From NCBI GenBank assembly GCA_026394175.1, contig JAPKYU010000155.1, positions 1 to 32,900 of the forward strand: a stretch of 32,900 nt of DNA, given 5' to 3'. Within the stretch, counting starts at the first letter, position 1. Every line of letters begins with the position of its first letter. The position numbers were made by a program, and so were the translations under genes. The DNA comes from Acidobacteriota bacterium. Its GTDB lineage: Bacteria > Acidobacteriota > Terriglobia > JAJPHL01 > JAPKYU01. A model generated the notes under the pieces. It ran no database searches and was not told the DNA's origin. It saw nothing but the letters and a program-made list of their open reading frames with translations. Shown here in pieces: positions 16,332 to 26,496 of this stretch.

Positions 16332-16364
16332 CTCCAGCCTCCAGTCTCCGGCCTCCAGCCTGAA
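16332..16364. repeat. Heptamer direct repeat, CTCCAGC family
   Basis: Four consecutive seven-base units (CTCCAGC, CTCCAGT and variants) occupy 16332-16359, followed by a degenerate one. There is no second, inverted arm. Read on the minus strand, a unit provides the GGAGG that serves as the ribosome binding site of sdhB. Confidence 0.7.
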
Positions 16365-16369
16365 GACGG

Positions 16370-16750
16370 CTACCCCCTGGCCGCCGCCGCCGCGGCGTGC
16401 ACCACGATGGCCGCCCAGGTGCCCAGCCCGAACAGTCCCAGGCCGCCCACCAGAAGGATGAACGTAACGGCCTTTTCCGCCGCCGGCTTCAACGTCAGCT
16501 CGAACAGGATGGTGCGCAGACCATACAGACCGTGGTAAAGGGCCACGCCGAGCAGCAGGATGTAGGTCGCGGTGAAGAACAGCTTGCCGTCGCGGAACAG
16601 GCTGTTGTCCCTGGAGACGGCCTCGCCGCCGAAGGGGGCGAACAGGTGCGTCCACCCGCCCAGGTGCATGACCAGCATGTGCAGGCCGAGCAGGAGAAAG
16701 ATCACCACTCCCGCCGCCATGTGCCACGTCCAGTATTTCGTTTCGCGCAT
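16370..16750 (-). CDS. sdhD: Succinate dehydrogenase/fumarate reductase membrane anchor subunit
   Basis: A 126-residue hydrophobic protein with three membrane helices (about 10-30, 58-80 and 95-118). His24, His29 and His73 (in YHGLYGLRTILFE) are candidate heme b ligands or quinone-site residues; an H-x3-GLR motif is typical of these anchors. AGGAGG lies directly before ATG 16750. It begins eight bases after sdhC ends, so the two are translationally close. The assignment as SdhD rather than a second SdhC is by order and motif only. Confidence 0.85.
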   Translation of the reverse strand: MRETKYWTWHMAAGVVIFLLLGLHMLVMHLGGWTHLFAPFGGEAVSRDNSLFRDGKLFFTATYILLLGVALYHGLYGLRTILFELTLKPAAEKAVTFILLVGGLGLFGLGTWAAIVVHAAAAAARG

Positions 16751-16758
16751 CTCTCCTC

Positions 16759-17196
16759 CTAGCGGGCCAGCCCGATGGCCTCATAGCCGCCGACGGCCAG
16801 GAAAATGGCCGCCAGGATCATCATGACAATGAGCAGGGGCCGCTGAACGTCGAGCGACGTCTTGTAGGGATAGACGGGCTCGATCGGCGCGCCTACCGCG
16901 AACCCCAGCTCCACCAGCACCAGGCGGATGCCGTTGAAAGCGTGGTAGGCGAACGCGGCGTAGACCAGGAACTCGCCCACCCGGAAAATCGGCTGGTGGA
17001 AGACGCCGCCTTCGATCCACAGGTACACGCCAAAGGCGCGCAGGCTGGTCACCACGATGTGCATGAGGAAGTAGAACAGAACGCCCAGGCCGGTGAGGCG
17101 GTGCAAGATGTAGGCATAGCGCTCGATGCCCCACCGGCCCCCGCCCAGCCATCCCCACAGCCCGAGCCGATTATCGTGCCTGTTGATTTGGGCCAT
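16759..17196 (-). CDS. sdhC: Succinate dehydrogenase cytochrome b subunit
   Basis: A 145-residue protein with three membrane helices. HRLTG (32-36) is the characteristic SdhC motif at the start of the first helix; His46 and His85 (YHAFNGIRLVLVE) may ligate heme b. AAAGGAG five bases before ATG 17196 marks the start. With the next gene it forms the membrane anchor that holds quinone and heme. Confidence 0.9.
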   Translation of the reverse strand: MAQINRHDNRLGLWGWLGGGRWGIERYAYILHRLTGLGVLFYFLMHIVVTSLRAFGVYLWIEGGVFHQPIFRVGEFLVYAAFAYHAFNGIRLVLVELGFAVGAPIEPVYPYKTSLDVQRPLLIVMMILAAIFLAVGGYEAIGLAR

Positions 17197-17260
17197 GTTG
17201 CTCCTTTGCGCTACGCAGCAGGCGAAATCCGCAATTGCCGCTCCTTACTGCCCACTGCCG

Positions 17261-18976
17261 TCAGTACTTGCGTTCCACCGGCTTCCAGTTGGTAATGGTC
17301 ACCGGCTTATATTCCAGCCTCGGAGTGCCGCCGCTCGAGTAAACCATCGAGTGGCGGAGGAACTTGTCGTCGTCGCGGCTGGGGCAATCGGTGCGGGCAT
17401 GGGCGCCCCGGGACTCCTGGCGCGCCAGCCCGGCGAACAGCAGCACCTCGGCCAGCTCCAGCATGTTCTCCGTCTCCAGCGCCTGCATGAGGTTGGAGTT
17501 GTAGATCCGGCTCTTGTCCTGGATCGAGATGCAGCGGAAGCGCCGCTTCAGCTCGGCGATCTTGTCCAGCCCCTGCTGCATGGACTGGCCGGTGCGGTAG
17601 ACGCCGGCGTGCTTGTCCATGAGGGCGCGCAGCTCGCGGCGAATGTGCGCCGGGTTCTCGTCGCCGTTCCGCTGGAGCAGGCCGTCGAAAACGCGCTTCT
17701 CTTCTTCGCGCGCCTGGGCTTCCGGCATGTCGGTCAGCTTAAGCGCCTGGCCGAGATACTTCGCGATCTCGCCGCCGGTGATGCCGCCCCAGACCAGGCA
17801 TTCGGCCGTCGAGTTGCACCCCAGGCGGTTGGCGCCGTGCATGGAGTGGCAGGCCACCTCGCCCGCCGCCCAGATGTTCTCCACCTGTGTGCGGCCGTCG
17901 ATGTCGGCCTCGATGCCGCCCATCGAGTAGTGGGCCACGGGCCGGATGGGGATGGGCTGAGTGATGGGGTCGATCCCGACGAACTTCAGGCACACTTCGC
18001 GGATCAGCGGAAGGCGCTTGTTGATGCGCTCCGCTCCCAGGTGGGTCAGGTCCAGGTGCAGGAAGTCGAGCCCGTCGGGGCCCGGAAAGCCACGTCCCTC
18101 CAGGAGCTCCGTCATCTCGGCGCGGGAAATGATGTCGCGCGGGGCCAGCTCCATCATCTTCGGCGCGATCTTCTCCATGAAGCGCTGGCCCTTGTTGTTG
18201 CGCAGGTAGCCGCCCTCGCCGCGGCAGCCTTCCGTGATCAGGATGCCCGAGGGCACCAGGCCCGTGGGGTGGAACTGCAGGAACTCGGGATCCTCCAGCG
18301 GCAGGCCGGCGCGGTAGGCGATGGCCTGCCCGTCGCCGGTGACGGTTTGCGAATAGGTGGTAAAGCCGTAAAGGTTGCCCAGGCCTCCGGAGGCGATCAG
18401 CAGCGTCTTGCCGCGCAGCACGTAGAACTCGCCGGTGGGCAGGTCGTACAGCGTCAGGCCCGCGAACCGCCCGCCTTCCACGAGCAGCGCGGTGGCGAAG
18501 CACTCGTCGTAGCGCTTGAAGTTGTTGTGCTTGACCAGCGTGTCGTACAGCGCCTGCATCTCGAAGAAGCCGGTCTTGTCCGCCGCCATGCAGGCCCGCG
18601 GAAAGGAGTGGCCGCCGAACGGGCGCTGCATGATGCGGCCGTCCTCGCGCCGCGACCACGGGCATCCCCAGTGCTCGAGCAGCCGGATTTCATCCGGCGA
18701 CTGGTGCACGAAGCGATCCACCACATCCTGGTCGGCGAGGAAATCGGAGCCTTTCACCGTGTCCCAGGCGTGCAGCTCGAAGCTGTCGCCCTCCTCGGGC
18801 CGCATGACCGCCCCGGTGCCTCCCTCGGCACAGACGGAGTGGGAGCGCATGATCTGCACCTTGGAGACCATCCCGATGTCGGCCGTGCCCCGCGTCCGGA
18901 TCGAGATTTCGACCGCGGCCCGCAACCCCGCGAGCCCGGTTCCCAGGATGATGACGTCATGGCTGATCTGCTGCAT
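17261..18976 (-). CDS. sdhA: Succinate dehydrogenase/fumarate reductase flavoprotein subunit
   Basis: A 571-residue flavoprotein. The FAD-binding GTGLAG (12-17) opens the protein; His46 in [10 protein letters not shown] is the expected covalent FAD attachment. Substrate and active-site motifs follow: [65 protein letters not shown] and [10 protein letters not shown]. By recall, several stretches ([17 protein letters not shown], the LEYKPVTIT tail) are closer to E. coli FrdA than SdhA, so direction of catalysis is not settled by sequence. AAGGAG lies about 13 bases before ATG 18976. It is the first gene of an A-C-D-B operon. Confidence 0.95.
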   Translation of the reverse strand: MQQISHDVIILGTGLAGLRAAVEISIRTRGTADIGMVSKVQIMRSHSVCAEGGTGAVMRPEEGDSFELHAWDTVKGSDFLADQDVVDRFVHQSPDEIRLLEHWGCPWSRREDGRIMQRPFGGHSFPRACMAADKTGFFEMQALYDTLVKHNNFKRYDECFATALLVEGGRFAGLTLYDLPTGEFYVLRGKTLLIASGGLGNLYGFTTYSQTVTGDGQAIAYRAGLPLEDPEFLQFHPTGLVPSGILITEGCRGEGGYLRNNKGQRFMEKIAPKMMELAPRDIISRAEMTELLEGRGFPGPDGLDFLHLDLTHLGAERINKRLPLIREVCLKFVGIDPITQPIPIRPVAHYSMGGIEADIDGRTQVENIWAAGEVACHSMHGANRLGCNSTAECLVWGGITGGEIAKYLGQALKLTDMPEAQAREEEKRVFDGLLQRNGDENPAHIRRELRALMDKHAGVYRTGQSMQQGLDKIAELKRRFRCISIQDKSRIYNSNLMQALETENMLELAEVLLFAGLARQESRGAHARTDCPSRDDDKFLRHSMVYSSGGTPRLEYKPVTITNWKPVERKY

Positions 18977-19074
18977 GCTTCATTTGCTCCTTGGCATGGC
19001 GGACCTGATGGCGGCGCAACGCCACCGCTCCATTCGCTGCCGGCCGGGCCAGGGGTGATCGACGGGATGAATTG

Positions 19075-19083
19075 ATGATAGCA
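19075..19083 (-). promoter_or_regulatory. Possible extended -10 element upstream of sdhA
   Basis: On the minus strand TGCTATCAT forms an extended -10 (TG, one base, TATCAT) about 100 bases upstream of the sdhA start. There is no recognisable -35 at the right distance, so the call is tentative. Confidence 0.3.
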
Positions 19084-19200
19084 GAAACGCGCCGGCCCCT
19101 TCCCGCCCGTTCCGCGCCATCTTCAGCAGAGGCAGGAGTCTACACCGCCGCCTGGCCTGCTTCCAAGCACAAAGTTGGCCGCCGCCCGCCATCAGTCGGC

Positions 19201-19294
19201 AGGCGGAAGGCCGAAGGCGGAAGGCGGAAAGCGCAAGGCGGGGGAAACGGCCGTTTGCCGCCCTCCGCGTTCTGCTTTCCGCTTTCAGCTTCTT
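19201..19294. repeat. Heptamer inverted repeat, AGGCGGA family
   Basis: Six seven-base units (AGGCGGA, AGGCCGA, AAGCGCA types) run from 19201 to 19242. Complementary units (CTTTCCG, CTTTCAG, CTGCTTT types) occupy about 19261-19294. The gap is short, so a hairpin of about 35 imperfect pairs can be drawn. It lies in a divergent spacer, not behind a gene end. Confidence 0.75.
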
Positions 19295-19376
19295 GAGTCC
19301 TACGACGAGCGCGAGATTCGCGTTTCGGCGGCCATCATGATCTAACCTTTTGCCCTCTACAGCGTCAAATACGGTT

Positions 19377-19406
19377 TTGGGGAGTGCGGGGCAGTGGTGA
19401 TATAAT
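19377..19406 (+). promoter_or_regulatory. Promoter candidate for the TonB-dependent receptor
   Basis: TTGGGG (19377-19382) and a perfect TATAAT (19401-19406) are separated by 18 bases. A start near 19413 would leave a leader of about 225 bases before the ATG at 19638. Confidence 0.55.
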
Positions 19407-19637
19407 TCAACCAGGGAAAGGCGAGTCTGGGAGAACGACGCGCGGCTGTGAGGGAGGCGGTCATTAGCGAGGCAGTGCGCGTAAGCGGTGTGGGCGAGGG
19501 CTTGGGCTGTTGTAGAACTCCGACATTTATGAGCTTAGGCCGGCGGCAATCCAGTGTGCGGCTTGTCTGACCGGCAACGGCCATTGCGATTCGGCTCGTG
19601 AGGAATGCGGCATCATCCTTGAAAAGGAGTCCGAACC

Positions 19638-22907
<3,270 letters not shown>

Positions 22908-22914
22908 CCTGATT

Positions 22915-22974
22915 GCCAAACACCGGGCCACAAAGAGCGCTTCCCGCGCTCTTTGTGGCCCTTCGTGTTTTGGC
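22915..22974. terminator. Strong hairpin after the receptor gene, CCACAAAG family
   Basis: Bases 22925-22940 and 22946-22961 are perfect 16-base reverse complements around a five-base loop, with GCCAAACAC and GTGTTTTGGC partly extending the stem. It begins eight bases after the stop codon of the receptor gene. Both position and stability suit a transcription terminator or 3' end protector. GTGTTTT follows the stem, a poor T-tract. The stem core GGCCACAAAG shows it belongs to the dispersed family. Confidence 0.65.
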
Positions 22975-23031
22975 CCCAAGGCTGGGCGCGAGGCCTCATG
23001 ATCGCTGCGGTGGCCGCCGGCAACGCCTGCC

Positions 23032-23076
23032 GGGGCGTCCCGCCCCAGGCATGTAGCGCCGGCGTCCCGCCGGTAA
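23032..23076. repeat. REP-like hairpins, left flank of transposase relic
   Basis: GTAGCGCCGGCGTCCCGCC and following bases (23053-23076) form a GTAG tetranucleotide plus a GC-rich hairpin, the layout of REP sequences recognised by RAYT transposases. A related hairpin GGGGCGTCCCGCCCC lies at 23032-23046. The 23053-23075 sequence is repeated perfectly in inverse orientation at 23370-23392. Confidence 0.8.
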
Positions 23077-23119
23077 CGCCCGGTTCCCTTTTCCGCCCTA
23101 CCGCTGTACAAGCCGCATC

Positions 23120-23437
23120 ATGCTCGTCCGCCATCGCCGCCTGCCCCACTGGGAACTCGGTGCTGCCAGCTACTTTGTCACTCTGGCGAACAAGGTCTCG
23201 GGGACAACCGGGACATTTTGGCAACGCCAGTACTACGACCGGCTGATTCGCGATGCGGATGAATACCGGAGCCTTGTTAACGACACATTCGAAAACCCAG
23301 CACGCGCAGGAGTGAAAAACTGGAAATGGGTTTGGAGGGCCGAGATGGGCGTGAAGGGTTGGCGCGCCCTACCGGCGGGACGCCGGCGCTACATGATGGG
23401 CGGCGGGACGCCGGCGGCACAACTGCTCAGGCTTTAG
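23120..23437 (+). pseudogene. Remnant of a REP-associated tyrosine transposase (RAYT, Y1/IS200-like)
   Basis: The frame begins MLVRHRRLPHWELGAASYFVTLAN, a typical RAYT N-terminus, and after a few residues continues with FWQRQYYDRLIRDADEYRSL and ENPARAGVKNW, the typical C-terminal helix region. The family normally has about 80-100 residues between these parts, including the HUH metal motif and the approach to the catalytic Tyr, and they are missing here. The catalytic core has therefore been lost by an in-frame internal deletion. The last 20 or so codons read through the right REP. The REP hairpins on both sides match the known REP-RAYT association. The relic cannot be active by itself. Confidence 0.7.
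23370..23416. repeat. REP-like hairpins, right flank of transposase relic
   Basis: Bases 23370-23392 are the perfect reverse complement of 23053-23075 and end in CTAC, the complement of the GTAG mark. A second copy, GGCGGGACGCCGG, follows at about 23402-23414 in the same orientation. Two copies on each side in opposite orientation resemble a BIME. Confidence 0.8.
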
Positions 23438-23562
23438 TACTTGCGTCCCCCCCCCTCACCCGTTCGTAGGATTGCCAGTGGAGCGGGAATTGTGTACGCT
23501 TATATCCAGAATTCGGGACCGACCGCGCCGGCCCAAAAATACTTGTCGGGAGGGGAACCGTT

Positions 23563-26382
23563 ATGTCAATTTCGAGAAAGTTTCTGTGGCTGTGCGTGGC
23601 TGTGTTGAGTATGGGGGCCGTGGCGCTGGCCGACCCGCCAGAACTTGCGGTACGCCCCGATTCGCTGTTTTTCCGGCAGATGGGCGCCAGCGCGCCGGCG
23701 GCGCAGCAGTTGGCGATCAGCGCCAGCGGCAACGCCACACTCGCGTCGTTCACCGCGGCCGCCAGCACCGCGTCCGGCGGCAACTGGCTGGGTGTAACGC
23801 CAGCCGCCGGCAGCGGCCCGGGCAAGCTGACCGTCAGCGTCAATACCAACGGCTTGGCCGCGGGCGAGTATTCGGGTACGGTCACCATCACCGCGGCCGG
23901 CTTCTCGAACGGCCCGCTGAAAGTGAAGGTGACACTGGAACTGCAGGGGCAGGGCCAGGGCGGCGGTGGTGGCCAGGGGAACCCGGGCGGCGGACCCAGC
24001 GGGCCGCCCGCGCTCATCGTGCGCCCCAATGAACTGGAGTTCAAAGCTGTCGAGGGCGGCGCGGCACCCAAGGGCCGCCAGGTGGAAATCAACAGCCCCG
24101 GCGGCGCCAATTTCAACTGGACGGCCACCGCGACCGTCAGCACCCCGGCCGGCGGCACGTGGCTGAAGGTCTCGCCAGCTTCCGGCTCCGGCAAGGGCGT
24201 GCTGCAGGTGGATGTGGACCCCACCAACCTGGCCAAGGGCAGCTACAAAGGACAGGTTACCGTTGCCAGCGGCAATAGCAAGGCGGCGGTGGATGTCGAA
24301 CTGGACCTGGAGGCGGCCAAGGCGGCCAAGCTGGTGATCGACCCGCGGGCCTTCAATTTCATCGTCAACGATGCCAACCAGAAGCTCGCGCCGCGAACAC
24401 TGAACGTGAGCAACGCCGGCAGCGGAACGCTGAACTGGACGGCGAGGGCCACCCTCAGTTCGCCGCCCAACGGCAAGTGGCTGTCAATCAGCCCCGCTTC
24501 GGGCAGCGGCAAAGGCCAGATCGCGATCAGGGTTGACCCCACAGGTCTGCAGCCCGGCATGTACGCCGGCAGCGTAGTGGTGACCGCGGGCAATGACAGC
24601 GCCGAAGCCAAGGTGTTTCTGCGCCTGCTCGGTCCCAGCAAGCCGCGCGTGACGGTGACACCGAAGTCGCTGAGCTTTACGGCGGTCGGCGGGGTTGTTT
24701 CGCCGGCCTCGCGCACCATCAAGATCGACAGCACGAGTACTGGCCTGTCGTTCACCGCCAGGGCCACCACCGCCCAGGGAGGCAACTGGCTGAGCGTGAC
24801 GCCGGCCTCCGGCAGCGTGCCTGCTACCCTGACAGCTTCGGTCACGGTGGGCAGCCTGGCGCCGGGCGTCTACAGCGCGACGGTGGAAATCAAGGTGCCG
24901 GGCGCGGCGCAGGAAACCTATACCGTCTATGTAGCCCTCAAGGTCGCGGCGGCGGGCGCTACCGAAACGCCGCACCTGGAGCTGGAACCCGGCTCCCTGG
25001 CCTTCACCGGCGTAAGGGGCGGCGCCAACCCGGACCCGAAAACAGTGAAGTTGCAGGTCGAGGGCGCCAGCAGCGTGCCGTGGACCTCGGTGGCCACTAC
25101 GGCCTCGGGCGGTAACTGGCTGAGCCTCACGCCCACCTCCGGCACGGCCACGGCTGCCGGGCCCAACAGCGTCAGCGTCTCGGCCTCCACGTCCGGGCTG
25201 CCGGCGGGAGTGTACGCGGGAACCGTGGTCTTCACGCCGGTCGCCTCGAGCGGCGCCGGGCACGTTTTACTCCACGTCAAACTCACCGTGACCGCCACAG
25301 CGGCCACGACGGGCAAGGACCAGGGGCCGGCCGTGTCGGCCGCGGCCGCGGGAGAGGTCCTGGCGCTGGTCGAGAGCCCGGCCGGTGGCTTTATTACCCG
25401 GGCCGACCTGCCGCTCAACGTGGCGGTTCTGCTGGTCGATGCGGCGGGTGTCGCGGTCGAGGGGGCCAGCGTGCTGGTCAGCTTCTCGAACGGCGAGCCG
25501 GACCTGGCTCTGGACGAGTTGGGCGGCGGCCGCTACGCGGGCCTGTTCCGGCCGCTGTCGAGCGGGCCGCTGACACTGACCGGCTGGGCCGAGACCGAGG
25601 CGCTGGCCTCGGAGATGTTCGCGGTTTCCGGGGACGTCGAGTCGGCGGCGGTATCGCCCAGCCTGGTGTTCCAGGGCGGCGGAGTCAGCGCCGCGAGTTT
25701 CGCGCCCTCGCCGACGCCGCTGGCCCCCGGCTCCCTGATGTCGGTGTTTGGCCGCGGCATCGCCGGCGCGGGCGGCAGCGCCCGGAGCGTGCCGTTGCCC
25801 ACCAGCCTTTCCGGCGTCTCAGTCACCATCGGCGGCGTGCCCGCGCCGCTGGTGGTCGCCATTCCGGCGGCTTCCTCCAGCGGCTACGACCAGATCAACG
25901 TGCAGGCGCCGTTCGAGCTGGCGGGCGTGATCCAGGCCGACATCGTCGTCAACAACAACGGCGTCATCTCAGTGCCCGAGACCATCTCCATCGGCACGGC
26001 GCCCGCGCTGTTCACCGCCAGCCAGACCGGCGACGGCCCCGGCGCATTCCTGCACGCCGACAACAGCCCCGTGGACGCTACCCGTCCGGTCACTGTGGGC
26101 GAGATTCTGCAGCTTTACGCCACCGGCCTTGGCCTGCTGAAGACGCCCATCAGCACAGGCGCTGCATCGCCGGGCACCGATGAAGTAGCCAGCAGCGTGA
26201 CTGCCACGATCGGCGGCGTACCCGCGACCGTGCGCTATGCCGGCTCGGCGCCGGGATGGGTCGGCCTATACCAAATAAACGTGGTGGTGCCGGCCGGCGT
26301 GGCGGGCGACAACGTGCCGGTAGTCGTATCGGTGGATGGCTCGCCGGCCACCGGCCGCGCCGTCATTCCCATGATCCGTTAA
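23563..26382 (+). CDS. Secreted protein with five BACON-like repeats and a TIGR03437 domain
   Basis: A 939-residue exported protein. A signal peptide (about 1-24, ending VALA) is followed by five beta-sandwich repeats of about 100 residues (about 26-127, 150-254, 255-355, 356-466 and 467-575). Each contains a GGNWL-type motif followed by TPASGS and a later GxYxGTV strand. A Gly/Gln-rich linker separates the first two. A further Ig-like segment (about 590-690) leads into a C-terminal TIGR03437 domain (about 700-937, SAASFAPSPTPLAPGSLMSVFG onward), a hallmark of Solibacter-type surface proteins. BACON domains are thought to bind carbohydrate or mucin; the ligand here is unknown. GGGAGGGG about eight bases before ATG 23563 supports the start. 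Confidence 0.88.
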   Translation: MSISRKFLWLCVAVLSMGAVALADPPELAVRPDSLFFRQMGASAPAAQQLAISASGNATLASFTAAASTASGGNWLGVTPAAGSGPGKLTVSVNTNGLAAGEYSGTVTITAAGFSNGPLKVKVTLELQGQGQGGGGGQGNPGGGPSGPPALIVRPNELEFKAVEGGAAPKGRQVEINSPGGANFNWTATATVSTPAGGTWLKVSPASGSGKGVLQVDVDPTNLAKGSYKGQVTVASGNSKAAVDVELDLEAAKAAKLVIDPRAFNFIVNDANQKLAPRTLNVSNAGSGTLNWTARATLSSPPNGKWLSISPASGSGKGQIAIRVDPTGLQPGMYAGSVVVTAGNDSAEAKVFLRLLGPSKPRVTVTPKSLSFTAVGGVVSPASRTIKIDSTSTGLSFTARATTAQGGNWLSVTPASGSVPATLTASVTVGSLAPGVYSATVEIKVPGAAQETYTVYVALKVAAAGATETPHLELEPGSLAFTGVRGGANPDPKTVKLQVEGASSVPWTSVATTASGGNWLSLTPTSGTATAAGPNSVSVSASTSGLPAGVYAGTVVFTPVASSGAGHVLLHVKLTVTATAATTGKDQGPAVSAAAAGEVLALVESPAGGFITRADLPLNVAVLLVDAAGVAVEGASVLVSFSNGEPDLALDELGGGRYAGLFRPLSSGPLTLTGWAETEALASEMFAVSGDVESAAVSPSLVFQGGGVSAASFAPSPTPLAPGSLMSVFGRGIAGAGGSARSVPLPTSLSGVSVTIGGVPAPLVVAIPAASSSGYDQINVQAPFELAGVIQADIVVNNNGVISVPETISIGTAPALFTASQTGDGPGAFLHADNSPVDATRPVTVGEILQLYATGLGLLKTPISTGAASPGTDEVASSVTATIGGVPATVRYAGSAPGWVGLYQINVVVPAGVAGDNVPVVVSVDGSPATGRAVIPMIR

Positions 26383-26390
26383 CCGTGTTT

Positions 26391-26473
26391 TGAACCACAA
26401 AGCCACGAAGGCCACAAAGAACACCAAGTCGGTTCTTTGTGGCCTTTCGTTTCTTTGCGCCTTTTTGGTGAAC
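26391..26473. repeat. CCACAAAG-family inverted repeat
   Basis: A perfect 15-base stem (AAGGCCACAAAGAAC at 26408-26422, complement at 26432-26446) with a nine-base loop is extended by imperfect outer arms GAACCACAAAG and TTTTGGTGAAC. It lies nine bases after the BACON gene stop and 24 before the peptidase start, so it may end or attenuate transcription between them. Confidence 0.85.
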
Positions 26474-26496
26474 CGTCTCTGTGGTACAAGGAGGGA

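Larger units (their letters stand above)
18977..19637. other. Divergent intergenic region, 661 bases
   Basis: The region separates the sdh operon from the TonB-dependent receptor gene. It contains a possible sdhA promoter, a heptamer inverted repeat (19201-19294), a strong-looking promoter (19377-19406) and a leader of about 225 bases. Short open frames here have no start signals, so I call no gene. Confidence 0.6.
22908..23562. other. Intergenic region with hairpin and transposase relic, 655 bases
   Basis: The space between the receptor and the BACON gene contains a perfect 16-base-pair hairpin of the CCACAAAG family, inverted REP-like hairpins and a decayed transposase reading frame. A TTATAT at about 23500 upstream of the BACON gene is a possible -10 without a matching -35. 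Confidence 0.6.

Noticed and set aside
17126-19075. Plus-strand open frame of 649 codons opposite sdhA
   Set aside because: Complete antisense overlap with an unambiguous flavoprotein.
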